Source of the DNA: Gemmatimonadota bacterium
GTDB lineage: Bacteria; Gemmatimonadota; Gemmatimonadetes; Longimicrobiales; Gaopeijiaceae
DNA: 64,000 nucleotides
Direction: 5' to 3'
NCBI GenBank assembly: GCA_041390105.1
Contig: JAWKQO010000001.1
Span: 62,001 to 126,000 of the forward strand
This document shows, piece after piece, positions 8,400-17,215 of this stretch. Numbering within the stretch: position 1 is the stretch's first letter; every line of letters begins with the position of its first letter. The translations under genes were made by a program, and so were the position numbers. Under the pieces are notes generated by a model that was given only the letters and a program-made list of their open reading frames with translations, did not search any database and was not told the DNA's origin.

Positions 8400-9206
8400 A
8401 TGAGGCGGACGAGGGGGAGGGCGAGGGAAGCGTGGTTGGTGGTGGGGCTGGTTGCTGCGTTCGCCGCGCCGGTTCAGGCACAACGCTTCCGGGGCGAGCC
8501 CCGCTTCGACACGTGGCGCGAGCCGCGGCTCTTTCTCGACCTCGGGCTCCTGGTGGGCGACCCGGTGGGTGAGTTCTCCGAGTTCGTCGACGATGGCTGG
8601 GGGATCGGTGGGGGCCTGGGCTACGCGATCGACCCGGCGGGGATCTTCAGAGTGCGCGTGGATGGTGGCGTGCTGGTGTACGGCCGGGAGCGCCAGGAGG
8701 TATGCATCAGCGACCTCGTGGGCTGCCGGGTGATCGCCGACCTGACCACGACCAATCAGATCGCCTTCGCCGACCTGGGTGCGGAAGTCGGCATCGACCT
8801 GGGTGGCGTGCGACCCTATGTGGGCGTCGCGCGTGGTCTTTCCTACTTCCAGACGACGTCGTCACTGAACGGCGTCGACGACTTCGAGCGCGACGGCGTG
8901 TTCGACACAACGAACTTCGACGACCTGGTCTGGGGGTGGAAGAGCCGCGCTGGCCTGCAGTTCCGCGTCTCGCGCGGGCGGACCCCGGTGTATCTGGATG
9001 TCTCGGCCATCTACCATGAGAACGGTGAGGCCGAGTACCTGACGGAGGGCGACATCCAGGACAACCCTGACGGGTCCATCACCGTATTCCCCGTCTTCAG
9101 CGAGGCGAATCTGGTGACCTTTCAGATGGGCGTCTCGATCGGTCTGGGCGGATCGTCAAGGGACCACTACGACGAAGGGCCCCCACGGCGACGCCGTCGC
9201 CGCTGA
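8400..9206 (+). CDS. Outer-membrane beta-barrel-like protein with poly-Arg tail
   Basis: A 268-residue secreted protein. Its signal peptide has an Arg-rich n-region, the hydrophobic core AWLVVGLVAAFAAP and an AQA-type cleavage site (PVQAQ). The rest is a run of amphipathic beta strands with Gly/aromatic patterns (LFLDLGLLVGDPVG, VRPYVGVARGLSYF, VTFQMGVSIGLGG), as in small outer-membrane barrels. Unusually, the barrel is followed by an acidic-aromatic segment and six consecutive Arg at the very C-terminus instead of a terminal Phe. The ATG at 8400 was chosen over upstream in-frame starts because it has GGGAGG 5 bp upstream and the signal peptide begins there. Function unknown. Confidence 0.75.
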   Translation: MRRTRGRAREAWLVVGLVAAFAAPVQAQRFRGEPRFDTWREPRLFLDLGLLVGDPVGEFSEFVDDGWGIGGGLGYAIDPAGIFRVRVDGGVLVYGRERQEVCISDLVGCRVIADLTTTNQIAFADLGAEVGIDLGGVRPYVGVARGLSYFQTTSSLNGVDDFERDGVFDTTNFDDLVWGWKSRAGLQFRVSRGRTPVYLDVSAIYHENGEAEYLTEGDIQDNPDGSITVFPVFSEANLVTFQMGVSIGLGGSSRDHYDEGPPRRRRRR

Positions 9207-9222
9207 TCTGGTTCTCCGGGGG

Positions 9223-9245
9223 TGGAGGGACGGCGCGTCCCTCCA
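9223..9245 (+). terminator. Hairpin after barrel gene
   Basis: A perfect 9-bp stem TGGAGGGAC (9223-9231) / GTCCCTCCA (9237-9245) with a GGCGC loop lies 17 bp after the stop codon. No T run follows. It may be a terminator or a 3' stabilising hairpin. Confidence 0.5.
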
Positions 9246-9280
9246 TTCCCGCGCCCGCCCGCGCCGGCAGCTTCGTGCAC

Positions 9281-10801
9281 ATGTTGGCGCGTGTGCGTTC
9301 GGCGGCCCTGCTCGGAATCGACTCCGCTCCCGTCGATGTCGAGGTTGACGTTTCCCTGGGCCTGCCCTGCTTCCAGGTCGTGGGACTGCCCCACGGCGCG
9401 GTGCGGGAGGGGCGGGACCGCGTCCTTGCGGCCCTGACGCACGTCGGCTGCCGGATCCCTCCGCGGAGGATCGTCGTGAACCTCGCGCCGGCCGACCTGC
9501 CCAAGGAGGGGAGCTCCTTCGACCTACCGATCGCTCTCGGCTTGTTGGTGGGGGCCGAGCTCCTCGCGCCTGCGGCCCTCTCGGATACGTTGTTTGTCGG
9601 CGAGGTGGGTCTGGACGGTTCCGTGCGGCCGGTGCGCGGCGCCCTCTCTGTCGCCTTGGCCTGCCGCTCCTCCGGCGTGTCCCGGCTCGTCGTGCCCGAC
9701 GCCAATGCGGAGGAGGCGGCAGCGGTCTCCGGCCTCGACGTCTTCGGCGTGTCCCATCTGTCTGAGCTGGTCGCGCAACTCCGGGATCCGGCGCTCGCCG
9801 TCGTTCGTCGCCCGGCGCGCCACCCACGGGAGACCGAGACCAGGGCGTCGCCCGGACTGGCGGCGATTCGTGGTCAAGAGCGCGCGAAGCGTGCCCTGGA
9901 GATCGCTGCTGCGGGAGGACACAACCTCCTTCTCGAAGGCCCGCCAGGAGCGGGGAAGACACTTCTGGCGCGGGCACTGGCGACGCTCCTGCCCCCACTG
10001 GATGAACAGGAGGCCATCGAAGTCACCCGAGTGCACTCGGTCGCCGGTCTCCTGCCGGCAGGCGCGTCGCTGCTCCATGCCCGCCCGTTCCGCGCGCCGC
10101 ACCATACCGTCAGCGACGCGGGACTGGTCGGTGGTGGCCGGCCACCCCGGCCCGGCGAAGCGAGTCTCGCCCATCTGGGTGTGCTTTTCCTGGACGAGTT
10201 GCCGGAGTTCCGCAGGGGCGCGCTGGAGGCCCTTCGTCAACCGCTGGAGGAAGGGCACGTCACCATCGGTCGGGCACGGGTCACGACACGGTTCCCGACC
10301 CGCTTCCAATTGGTCGCGGCCATGAACCCGTGTCCCTGCGGACTTCGGGGTGCGCAGGGGATCGCCTGTGCCTGTAGCGAGGACAGTGTGCGACGCTACC
10401 GCGCACGGCTTTCGGGTCCGCTCCTCGATCGCATCGACCTCTTCAGTTGGGTGCCTCGCGTGGAGCTCAACCGTCTCGCGGGCGGAGGGGCCGGGGAGGG
10501 GACGGAGCAGGGCATCCTGCAGCGCATCGCGCGCGCCCGTCGTGCTCAGAAGAACCGGTTTCCGGCGGTCAGCGCGCACACGAACGCGGCTCTGGCCCTT
10601 GCGGACCTGGAGCACGCCGTGCCGCTGGGGCCGGCACCGCAACGGCTGTTGTTGCGGGCTGCGGACCGCTGGGCGTTGTCTGCCCGCGCCTACCACCGGG
10701 TGCTACGCGTCTCACGGACGATCGCCGACCTGGACGGGATTGCGCAGGTGGAAGAGCGCCACGTGGCCGAAGCGTTGCAGTTCCGCCGGGAAGCGTCCTG
10801 A
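9281..10801 (+). CDS. comM: YifB/ComM family AAA+ ATPase (Mg-chelatase-like)
   Basis: This 506-residue protein has the same length as E. coli YifB. The N-terminal Lon-protease-like ChlI domain starts MLARVRSAALLGID, exactly as in the family. The AAA+ core has Walker A GPPGAGKT (220-227) and Walker B FLDELPEF, plus the cysteine segment MNPCPCGLRG and a C-terminal Mg-chelatase lid domain. In naturally transformable bacteria, ComM is a DNA helicase that promotes branch migration during integration of incoming DNA. A GTG two codons earlier is possible, but the ATG at 9281 matches the family start. It stands alone between a barrel gene and an exporter. Confidence 0.93.
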   Translation: MLARVRSAALLGIDSAPVDVEVDVSLGLPCFQVVGLPHGAVREGRDRVLAALTHVGCRIPPRRIVVNLAPADLPKEGSSFDLPIALGLLVGAELLAPAALSDTLFVGEVGLDGSVRPVRGALSVALACRSSGVSRLVVPDANAEEAAAVSGLDVFGVSHLSELVAQLRDPALAVVRRPARHPRETETRASPGLAAIRGQERAKRALEIAAAGGHNLLLEGPPGAGKTLLARALATLLPPLDEQEAIEVTRVHSVAGLLPAGASLLHARPFRAPHHTVSDAGLVGGGRPPRPGEASLAHLGVLFLDELPEFRRGALEALRQPLEEGHVTIGRARVTTRFPTRFQLVAAMNPCPCGLRGAQGIACACSEDSVRRYRARLSGPLLDRIDLFSWVPRVELNRLAGGGAGEGTEQGILQRIARARRAQKNRFPAVSAHTNAALALADLEHAVPLGPAPQRLLLRAADRWALSARAYHRVLRVSRTIADLDGIAQVEERHVAEALQFRREAS

Positions 10802-10891
10802 CGCCAGCCATTGCAGGAGGTCGAACCGCCTTCGAGCTTTCCGGGCCGGAGGTGCGCGTGTGCACCTCCCTTCCTGAGCACGCGCGCATCC

Positions 10892-11923
10892 ATGTCCACC
10901 GCGAGGTCGGAGCCGGGACGGCTTCGGATCCTGAGCGCTTTCGCCGCCGTCTACATCATCTGGGGATCGACCTACCTGGCCATTCGGCTGGCCATCGAGA
11001 CCCTCCCCCCCTTCCTGATGGCCTCCATTCGCTTCGTGGTCGCCGGAGGTGTGCTGTATCTCTGGGCGCGGGTGCGGGGAGCCCGGGCCCCGTCGCTGGG
11101 GCAGTGGCGCAGTGCGACCATCGTCGGGGGACTGCTGCTGCTCTGCGGCAACGGCGGCGTCGTGTGGGCCGAGCAGTACGTGCCTTCGGGAATCGCCGCG
11201 CTTCTCGTGGCGACCGTCTCCCTTTGGATCGTGCTCGTGGACTGGGGATTCGGAGATCGTCGCCGTCCCACGCCCCTGCTCTGGCTGGGCCTGGCGGTAG
11301 GCCTGGGGGGGGTGGGCCTGCTGGTGGCGCACGATGACTTCGGATACGGGGACGCGGGCGGCCTGGTGGCGGCTGGGGTCGTTGTGGTGGCCGCGCTCGC
11401 CTGGGCGTCTGGCTCGATCTATTCGAGAACGGCCGCGTTGCCCGAGTCTCCGAGGCTGGCCACAGCCATGGAGATGCTCGCGGGCGGCGTGCTCCTCGGC
11501 GTGGTCGGTGCGGCCACGGGAGAGCTGCGGGTCTTCGATCTGTCCGCGCTTTCGCTGCGCTCCCTCCTCGCGCTGGCCTATCTGATCGTGTTCGGAGCCC
11601 TCATTGCCTATCCTGCGTACGTCTGGCTGCTGCGCGTGCAGCCTGCCGCACGCGTGGCGACCTATTCCTACGTGAACCCGGCCGTGGCGCTCTTCCTCGG
11701 GTGGGCCTTGGCGGACGAGCCGTTGGCGCCGCGCACGGCCTTGGCTGCGACGGTGATCGTGTTTTCAGTGGGGTTGATCACCCGCGAGACGGGAGTACGG
11801 CGGGCGCCCGTTCGGGTGGCGGTGCGTCTGGACTCCGCTGGCGAGGCCCCGGGCCTGGCCGAGACCAGAGTCGGGACGGGAAGCCCTGCGGCTGCCTTGC
11901 CCACGACCTCGGCGGATTCATAG
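10892..11923 (+). CDS. EamA-family (DMT) transporter, YedA-like
   Basis: A 343-residue inner-membrane protein with about ten transmembrane helices in two repeated EamA halves, beginning with AAVYIIWGSTYLAIR, the usual first helix of the YedA-type subgroup. The second half ends with the YVNPAVALFLGWALADEPL signature. These are drug/metabolite exporters, and the substrate cannot be inferred. After the last helix comes a hydrophilic tail of about 45 residues that the family does not usually have. The ATG at 10892 is chosen because earlier residues are not membrane-like. Confidence 0.85.
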   Translation: MSTARSEPGRLRILSAFAAVYIIWGSTYLAIRLAIETLPPFLMASIRFVVAGGVLYLWARVRGARAPSLGQWRSATIVGGLLLLCGNGGVVWAEQYVPSGIAALLVATVSLWIVLVDWGFGDRRRPTPLLWLGLAVGLGGVGLLVAHDDFGYGDAGGLVAAGVVVVAALAWASGSIYSRTAALPESPRLATAMEMLAGGVLLGVVGAATGELRVFDLSALSLRSLLALAYLIVFGALIAYPAYVWLLRVQPAARVATYSYVNPAVALFLGWALADEPLAPRTALAATVIVFSVGLITRETGVRRAPVRVAVRLDSAGEAPGLAETRVGTGSPAAALPTTSADS

Positions 11924-11926
11924 GTT
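11897..11926 (+). promoter_or_regulatory. Possible promoter for thpR
   Basis: TTGCCC (11897-11902), 18-bp spacer, TAGGTT (11921-11926). The -10 includes the stop codon of the upstream exporter gene. It resembles the window's TTGnnn-17-TAnnTT set but with 18-bp spacing. Confidence 0.35.
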
Positions 11927-11972
11927 CGGCGCGTTCCGTTCCGAGCAGCCGGACCCCTCCTCCCAGGTCCAG

Positions 11973-12539
11973 ATGCGCCTGTTCGTCGCGATCAACCTCT
12001 CCCAGGCCGACCAGCGCAAGATCGCTGACGCGACCGAAGGCCTGCGTGCCGCCAGCTACCCACTTCGCTGGCTGGATCCCGACACGTACCACCTCACCCT
12101 GAAGTTCCTGGGCAATGTCGATCCGCTGCGTGTCACCGAGATCTCGGAACGGTTGGACCGCATCGGAGCCGGCAACGGCTCCTTCACCCTCGAATGCAAG
12201 GGGTTCGGTGCCTTTCCCACCATCCGCAAGCCGCGCATCCTGTGGTTGGGGGTCGATCCCTCGCCGGCCCTGCGCTGCCTCAAGCAAGACCTGGAATGGA
12301 GCCTCGGGGAACTGGGCTTCGAGCGGGAGACGCGTGCCTTCCATCCCCACGTGACGCTGGCGCGCGGCACTGAGGAGGGGGCCGGCGCGTTTCGCGGCCT
12401 CGACGAGCACGTCGCCCGACTCCGGCACAAACAACGCACCACGGTGCGGACCATCGAGCTCATGCAGAGTCACCTGGGGCGTGACGGGGCCCGCTATGCC
12501 GTCGTACACCAGAGCGCCCTGGCGCCTCGGACCACCTGA
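11973..12539 (+). CDS. thpR: RNA 2',3'-cyclic phosphodiesterase (2H superfamily)
   Basis: A 188-residue cytoplasmic enzyme of the two-histidine phosphoesterase family, which opens 2',3'-cyclic phosphate RNA ends and was formerly called 2'-5' RNA ligase. The N-terminus MRLFVAINLS is typical. The two catalytic HxT motifs are HLT (40-42) in YHLTLKFLG and HVT (126-128) in FHPHVTLAR. Length is normal for the family. A possible promoter overlaps the end of the exporter gene upstream. Confidence 0.93.
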   Translation: MRLFVAINLSQADQRKIADATEGLRAASYPLRWLDPDTYHLTLKFLGNVDPLRVTEISERLDRIGAGNGSFTLECKGFGAFPTIRKPRILWLGVDPSPALRCLKQDLEWSLGELGFERETRAFHPHVTLARGTEEGAGAFRGLDEHVARLRHKQRTTVRTIELMQSHLGRDGARYAVVHQSALAPRTT

Positions 12540-12623
12540 CCGAACTCCCGGTGCAGTCGGTGGTACCAGGGGGCAGGTCCGCCCACTCCGGGCGGCCGGA
12601 GCGGTCCAACGGAGCGACGACGG

Positions 12624-13292
12624 GTGTTCGGAGCGATCAGGCGCTTGATCGGTGCGGTCTTCACGGGTGCGCTGCTGCTGGTGACGGCCTACGCGGGGTG
12701 GCGTTGGGGGGATCGTGTCTTCCCGGCGCTGGAGGAGCGGATCGGCATCGAAGCGGCGGCTCCGTCCGATGCGGTGCCCGGCCAGGCGCCCTCGGAGCGC
12801 GTGGCCTCCGCTGCGCGGGCGCGCGTGGAGGGATTGCGCGGGCGTGAGGGCCAGGCCGAGCTCAACGGCTTGGAGCTTACCAGCCTGCTCCGGTTCGACG
12901 CCCGCTCACAGGTGCCCGCCTCCATCGTCGATCCGGTCGTCGAGATCCAGGACGGGCGTCTGGAGTTGTCGGGACGCCTCGTCGTCGCGGACGTGTCCAA
13001 TCTGCCCGACCTGCGGGGGACGATCGACGTCCTGCCAGACACGGTGGAGGTTTCGGTGATCGGCACGCTCATCCCCTTCGACGGGCAGGGATCGGCTTTC
13101 CTGGTGGACCGGATTCGGCTCGCCCGCATCCCACTCCCGCGGAAGACCGCGCCCAGCGTCATCGCATCGCTGGATCGCGCTCGCCCCCCGGGCCTTCCCG
13201 AGCAGGCGCTCTACGTGCGGCTGCCGGCCGGCCTGCGGTCTGCCTACGTGGAGGGCGACCGGCTGGTGATCGTGTCGGGACAGGCGGAGTGA
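12624..13292 (+). CDS. Membrane-anchored protein of unknown function
   Basis: This 222-residue protein has one N-terminal membrane helix (LIGAVFTGALLLVTAYAGW) and a soluble part outside the cytoplasm. An Ala-rich linker is followed by an alternating beta pattern (LELTSLLRFD, VEIQDGRLELSGRLVV, VEVSVIGTLIPF). The pattern recalls lipid-binding beta proteins such as LmeA/DUF2993, but I cannot confirm a family. The start is GTG. It ends 1 bp before the NtrC-like regulator, so the two are probably co-transcribed, suggesting an envelope-related role under or with that regulator. Confidence 0.6.
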   Translation: MFGAIRRLIGAVFTGALLLVTAYAGWRWGDRVFPALEERIGIEAAAPSDAVPGQAPSERVASAARARVEGLRGREGQAELNGLELTSLLRFDARSQVPASIVDPVVEIQDGRLELSGRLVVADVSNLPDLRGTIDVLPDTVEVSVIGTLIPFDGQGSAFLVDRIRLARIPLPRKTAPSVIASLDRARPPGLPEQALYVRLPAGLRSAYVEGDRLVIVSGQAE

Positions 13293-13293
13293 C

Positions 13294-14658
13294 ATGGCCA
13301 AGATCCTGATCGTCGACGACGAGGCGTCCATCCGGGGCGCGCTGCAGCAGGTGTTCGAGTACGAGGGGCACGAGGTTCGGGTCGCGGACTCGGGGTATGC
13401 TGCCCTGGACGTGCACGAGGCGCTGGCGCCCGACGTGAGCTTCCTCGACGTCAAGATGCCCGGAATGGATGGGCTGGAGCTCCTGCGCACGTTGCGGGAG
13501 CGGGAACCCACGGGCCTCTTCATCATGATCTCGGGGCACGGGACCATCGACACGGCTGTGGAGGCGACGCGCGAAGGCGCGTTCGATTTCCTCGAGAAGC
13601 CGCTCGACACCACCCGCCTGCTGGTCACGCTGCGCAACGCACTGGAGCGAAAGGGGCTTTCCCAGTCGGTCGAGCGCCTCAAAAGCGAGTTCGAGAGCCG
13701 CTTCGAGATCGTGGGTGGTAGCTTCGCGATCCGTCAGGTGCTGCAAGTGGTTGAGAAGGTGGGGCCCACCGATGCCGATGTCCTGATCACGGGGGAGAAC
13801 GGCACGGGAAAGGAGTTGGTCGCTCGTGCTCTCCATCGGCTCTCCTCACGCGGCGACGGTCCTTTCATCGAGGTCAATTGTGCGGCGATCCCCTCGGAGC
13901 TGATCGAGTCGGAGCTGTTCGGCCATCTGAAGGGGTCGTTCACTGGTGCGGTCTCCGACCGCGTGGGGAAATTCGAACAGGCGAGCGGGGGCAGCCTTTT
14001 CCTGGACGAGATCGGAGACATGTCGCCCGCCGCCCAGGCGAAGGTGTTGCGCGCGTTGGCCGAGCGGGTCATCACGCGCGTCGGCGGCTCGAAGGCGGCC
14101 CGCGTGGATGTGCGTGTCATCGCGGCCACCAACAAGCAGCTCGAGGACGAGATCGGGGCGGGCCGCTTTCGGGAAGACCTCTTCTATCGCCTCAACGTCG
14201 TTCCCATCCATGTGCCACCCTTGCGGGAGCGGCGAGACGACGTTCCCATGCTGGTCCGGCACTTCGCACGCGCCATGATCGATTCCCGTCGCGCTCCTGA
14301 GCGCACGTTCAGTCAGGAGGCGCTCACACGGTTGTCGGAACTCGAGTGGCCAGGCAACGTCCGCGAGCTGCGCAACACCGTCGAGCGCCTGATGATCCTG
14401 GCGCAGGGTAACGAGGTCGGGGCCGATGACGTCGTGCGTCTGGTCCGGGGACGCGACTCGACCATGGGGCTGGGCGGGGAGCTCCTGCAGGCAGCCACCT
14501 TCGGCGACTTCAAGGACGCGGCTGAACGTGCCTACATCCTGCACAAGCTGAGGGAGCACGACTGGAACGTCTCCGAGACCGCGCGTGCCATCGAGATGCC
14601 TCGCTCCAATCTGTACAAGAAGATCGAGCGCTACGACCTGACGCGCGAGAGCGTTTGA
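13294..14658 (+). CDS. Sigma-54-dependent response regulator, NtrC/NtrX-like
   Basis: A 454-residue activator with three domains. The receiver has an acidic pocket (Asp8, Asp9), phospho-acceptor Asp52 in FLDVKMPG and Lys102. The AAA+ domain has Walker A GENGTGKE (167-174) and Walker B FLDEIGDM. The C-terminal Fis-type helix-turn-helix contains ETARAIEMPRSNLYKKIERY. The sigma-54 contact loop reads GSFTGA (214-219) instead of the usual GAFTGA. The GENGTGKE form and overall order resemble NtrX, the partner of NtrY, so the large kinase at 449 is a plausible but unlinked partner. It follows the unknown membrane protein by 1 bp. Confidence 0.92.
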   Translation: MAKILIVDDEASIRGALQQVFEYEGHEVRVADSGYAALDVHEALAPDVSFLDVKMPGMDGLELLRTLREREPTGLFIMISGHGTIDTAVEATREGAFDFLEKPLDTTRLLVTLRNALERKGLSQSVERLKSEFESRFEIVGGSFAIRQVLQVVEKVGPTDADVLITGENGTGKELVARALHRLSSRGDGPFIEVNCAAIPSELIESELFGHLKGSFTGAVSDRVGKFEQASGGSLFLDEIGDMSPAAQAKVLRALAERVITRVGGSKAARVDVRVIAATNKQLEDEIGAGRFREDLFYRLNVVPIHVPPLRERRDDVPMLVRHFARAMIDSRRAPERTFSQEALTRLSELEWPGNVRELRNTVERLMILAQGNEVGADDVVRLVRGRDSTMGLGGELLQAATFGDFKDAAERAYILHKLREHDWNVSETARAIEMPRSNLYKKIERYDLTRESV

Positions 14659-14671
14659 GGAGCCGGCTCGG

Positions 14672-15433
14672 CTAGCGCACCAGGGCGCCGTCAGGAAGGC
14701 GATAGAGCGCTGCTACGGTGGCGTAGTCACGGGCCGTCAGCCGAAGCGCCGTGTTCTCCGGATACATCACGTCTTCCGGCGAGTCGCTGTGCCCGAGCCC
14801 GAGCGCGTGCCCCATCTCGTGCGCTGCGGCCAGCTCCATGGCGTCAGGTGCGAGCGTTCGACCGAGGTTGAACGGATCCCGGGTGACGAGCGCGAGATCC
14901 ACGACGCGAAAGTGCGACTCTTTCCCCCGCCGCCGCCATTCGTAGCGCGTGACGCCGAGCCGCCGGTCGTCGAGCTGCGTCGCCCACCGGATCTCGAAGT
15001 CGACCGGTTCGCCAGCGGTGGCACGCTCGGCGATACGAATGCGCATCGGCGTTCCGTCCCATCGCAGGATGCCGCGGATGGCTGCCCGCCGGAGTGCCTC
15101 CGCTCGCACCGGCGCCTCGTCGGGAAGAGGAACCGCCACCACCAGAACCCGGGCGGGGTCCGGCCACCGCAGGACGCGGAACGAGTCCGGAGCCGCCGGG
15201 TCCGCGCAGAGGTAGCCCACGTCCACGCACACCTGCGCACGCGACAGCGTGGCCTCTCCCAAGGGCGCCTCCGCCTCCAGCCCCTGTTCGATGCACGCCT
15301 CGTCCGGACAGGGGACCCCGGAAGCGTGCCCGTCCGGCCAGGCCTGCTGGAGCGTGCGCGCTCCCAGGACAGCGGCGAGGCCAAGGACGGACAGGCCCAG
15401 GACGCGGCTGCTGAGGGTGGGCTCTCGATGCAT
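14672..15433 (-). CDS. Secreted matrixin-like zinc metalloprotease
   Basis: A 253-residue protein with an N-terminal hydrophobic export segment (VLGLSVLGLAAVLGARTL). The extracytoplasmic domain ends in the metzincin signature HEMGHALGLGH (205-215, ligands His205, His209, His215; catalytic Glu206), followed by a Met-turn VMYPEN. That is the M10A/matrixin arrangement. Cys residues before the catalytic domain (VPCPDEACIEQ, VCVDVGYLCAD) probably form disulfides. Start at 15433 is preferred because longer in-frame versions overlap the divergent aldehyde dehydrogenase gene and lack a signal peptide. It converges on the NtrC-like gene with 13 bp between stops and no terminator visible. Confidence 0.8.
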   Translation of the reverse strand: MHREPTLSSRVLGLSVLGLAAVLGARTLQQAWPDGHASGVPCPDEACIEQGLEAEAPLGEATLSRAQVCVDVGYLCADPAAPDSFRVLRWPDPARVLVVAVPLPDEAPVRAEALRRAAIRGILRWDGTPMRIRIAERATAGEPVDFEIRWATQLDDRRLGVTRYEWRRRGKESHFRVVDLALVTRDPFNLGRTLAPDAMELAAAHEMGHALGLGHSDSPEDVMYPENTALRLTARDYATVAALYRLPDGALVR

Positions 15434-15660
15434 GGACGATCCGTGGTGGAGGCTGCCACCCGACTGAGCACGAAGCCTGCCAGGCAGCAGGCCACCCGCC
15501 TGGTGATCGTCGAAGGCCCCACCTCGGGAAGCTGCGGCGCTGCCGGCTCCAGGCAAACATGGCTCGCCTTGTGGAGTGGTTCCCACGGAACGAAGTTCCC
15601 GATCCTTCACGGCGCCCGCCGAACGCACCGCTCCTCTTCGACGCCACGCCCAACGCAGCC

Positions 15661-17136
15661 ATGAAGACGTTTCAGAACTTCGTCGCGGGAAGCTGGACGG
15701 ATCCGTCCACCGGCTCCTGGTTCGAGAACCGCAATCCCGCTCGCCCCTCCGACCTCATCGGTCGGTTTCCCCGATCCGGTCCGGAGGACGTGCGCAGGGC
15801 GGTCGAATCCGCGCGCCGTGGCTTCGAGATCTGGCGGAGGACGCCGGCGCCCGCCCGCGGAGACGTCATGCGCCGGGCCGGCGATCTGATGACCGCTCGC
15901 AAGGACGAGATCGCCGCGGCCGCGACTCGCGAGATGGGGAAGGTGCTGGCCGAGACGCGAGGGGATGTCCAGGAGGGGATCGATACGGCCTACTACGCGG
16001 CGACCGAGGGTCGTCGTCTCTTCGGGCACACGGTCCCCTCCGAGCTGCCGGACAAGTGGGCGATGAGCATCCGCCGGCCCATCGGTGTGTGTGGAATGAT
16101 CACACCGTTCAACTTCCCGATGGCCATACCGACCTGGAAGATCTTCCCGGCGCTTCTATGCGGGAACAGCGTCATCTTCAAGCCCGCCGAGGATGTGCCG
16201 CACACGGGCGCGCTCTTCGTGGAGATCCTGCTGGAGGCGGGATTGCCGCCCGAGGTGATCCAGCTGCTCCACGGCTTCGGGGAGGAAGTGGGAGACGCGA
16301 TCGTGCGGGATCCCGAGATTCCCGTCATCTCCTTCACCGGATCCACTGCGACCGGAAGTCGGATCGGCGAGACCTGCGGACGGATGCACAAGCGCCTATC
16401 GCTGGAGATGGGTGGGAAGAACGCGCAGATCGTGCTCCCCGACGCCGATCTCGACCTGGCCCTCGACGGCGTGCTCTGGGGGGCCTTCGGCACCACGGGG
16501 CAGCGCTGCACGGCCACCTCGCGTCTCCTTTTGCACGAGTCCATCGAGCGCGAGTTCCTGGAACGGCTGGCCGACCGGGCCTCGCGGCTCCGACTCGGGG
16601 ACGGTCTCGATCCGGCGACGGAGGTCGGTCCCCTCATCCACGAGGACGCCCGCCTGAAGGTCGAGCGCTACGTGGAGATCGCGCGCGCTGAAGCGGAGCT
16701 GGTCCTCGGCGGGGGGCGACCCGCGTCCTCGGGAGAGGGCTTCTTCTTCGAGCCCACCATCGCGCGGGCGGTCACCCCGGGGAGCCGCCTCGCGACCGAG
16801 GAGATCTTTGGACCGCTGCTGAGCGTCATGACTTTCCGCGACTTCGACGACGCGATCCGGATCAACAACGAGGTCGTCTACGGCCTTTCGAGCTCCGTCT
16901 ACACCACCGACGTACGCACGGCCTTCCGCGCCCTGAACGAGCTGGACAACGGCATCACGTACATCAACGCACCGACGATCGGGGCGGAGGCTCATCTGCC
17001 CTTCGGCGGTGTAAAGCAGACGGGTAACGGCCACCGCGAAGGTGGGTGGGAGGTCTACGACTTCTACTCCGAGACCAAGGTCTGCTACATCGACTACTCG
17101 GGTCGCTTGCAGCGGGCGCAGATCGACAATTACTAG
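15661..17136 (+). CDS. NAD(P)-dependent aldehyde dehydrogenase
   Basis: This 491-residue protein is a full-length aldehyde dehydrogenase. The cofactor-binding part has the TPFNFPMAIP segment and ISFTGSTATG. The general base Glu249 lies in LEMGGKN and the catalytic nucleophile Cys283 in GTTGQRCTAT. It ends with FGGVKQTGNGHRE. The GQRCTATSRLLLHESI stretch is close to the ALDH7/aminoadipate-semialdehyde type, but substrate specificity is not safe to infer. The start MKTFQNFVAGSW is the normal family start; upstream in-frame codons are not family-like. It stands alone, divergent from the metalloprotease, with no operon partner indicating a pathway. Confidence 0.9.
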   Translation: MKTFQNFVAGSWTDPSTGSWFENRNPARPSDLIGRFPRSGPEDVRRAVESARRGFEIWRRTPAPARGDVMRRAGDLMTARKDEIAAAATREMGKVLAETRGDVQEGIDTAYYAATEGRRLFGHTVPSELPDKWAMSIRRPIGVCGMITPFNFPMAIPTWKIFPALLCGNSVIFKPAEDVPHTGALFVEILLEAGLPPEVIQLLHGFGEEVGDAIVRDPEIPVISFTGSTATGSRIGETCGRMHKRLSLEMGGKNAQIVLPDADLDLALDGVLWGAFGTTGQRCTATSRLLLHESIEREFLERLADRASRLRLGDGLDPATEVGPLIHEDARLKVERYVEIARAEAELVLGGGRPASSGEGFFFEPTIARAVTPGSRLATEEIFGPLLSVMTFRDFDDAIRINNEVVYGLSSSVYTTDVRTAFRALNELDNGITYINAPTIGAEAHLPFGGVKQTGNGHREGGWEVYDFYSETKVCYIDYSGRLQRAQIDNY

Positions 17137-17215
17137 CGCGCAGGACGGCCACCCGAGTCGTCGGCGCTGCGCGCCGGACCGGGCCGCCCCGCGGGGCTGG
17201 GGCAGGGAGGGGTGG

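Noticed and set aside
15434..15628. Longer N-terminus for the matrixin-like protease
   Set aside because: The added residues have no signal-peptide character and the region is the divergent upstream region of the aldehyde dehydrogenase gene.
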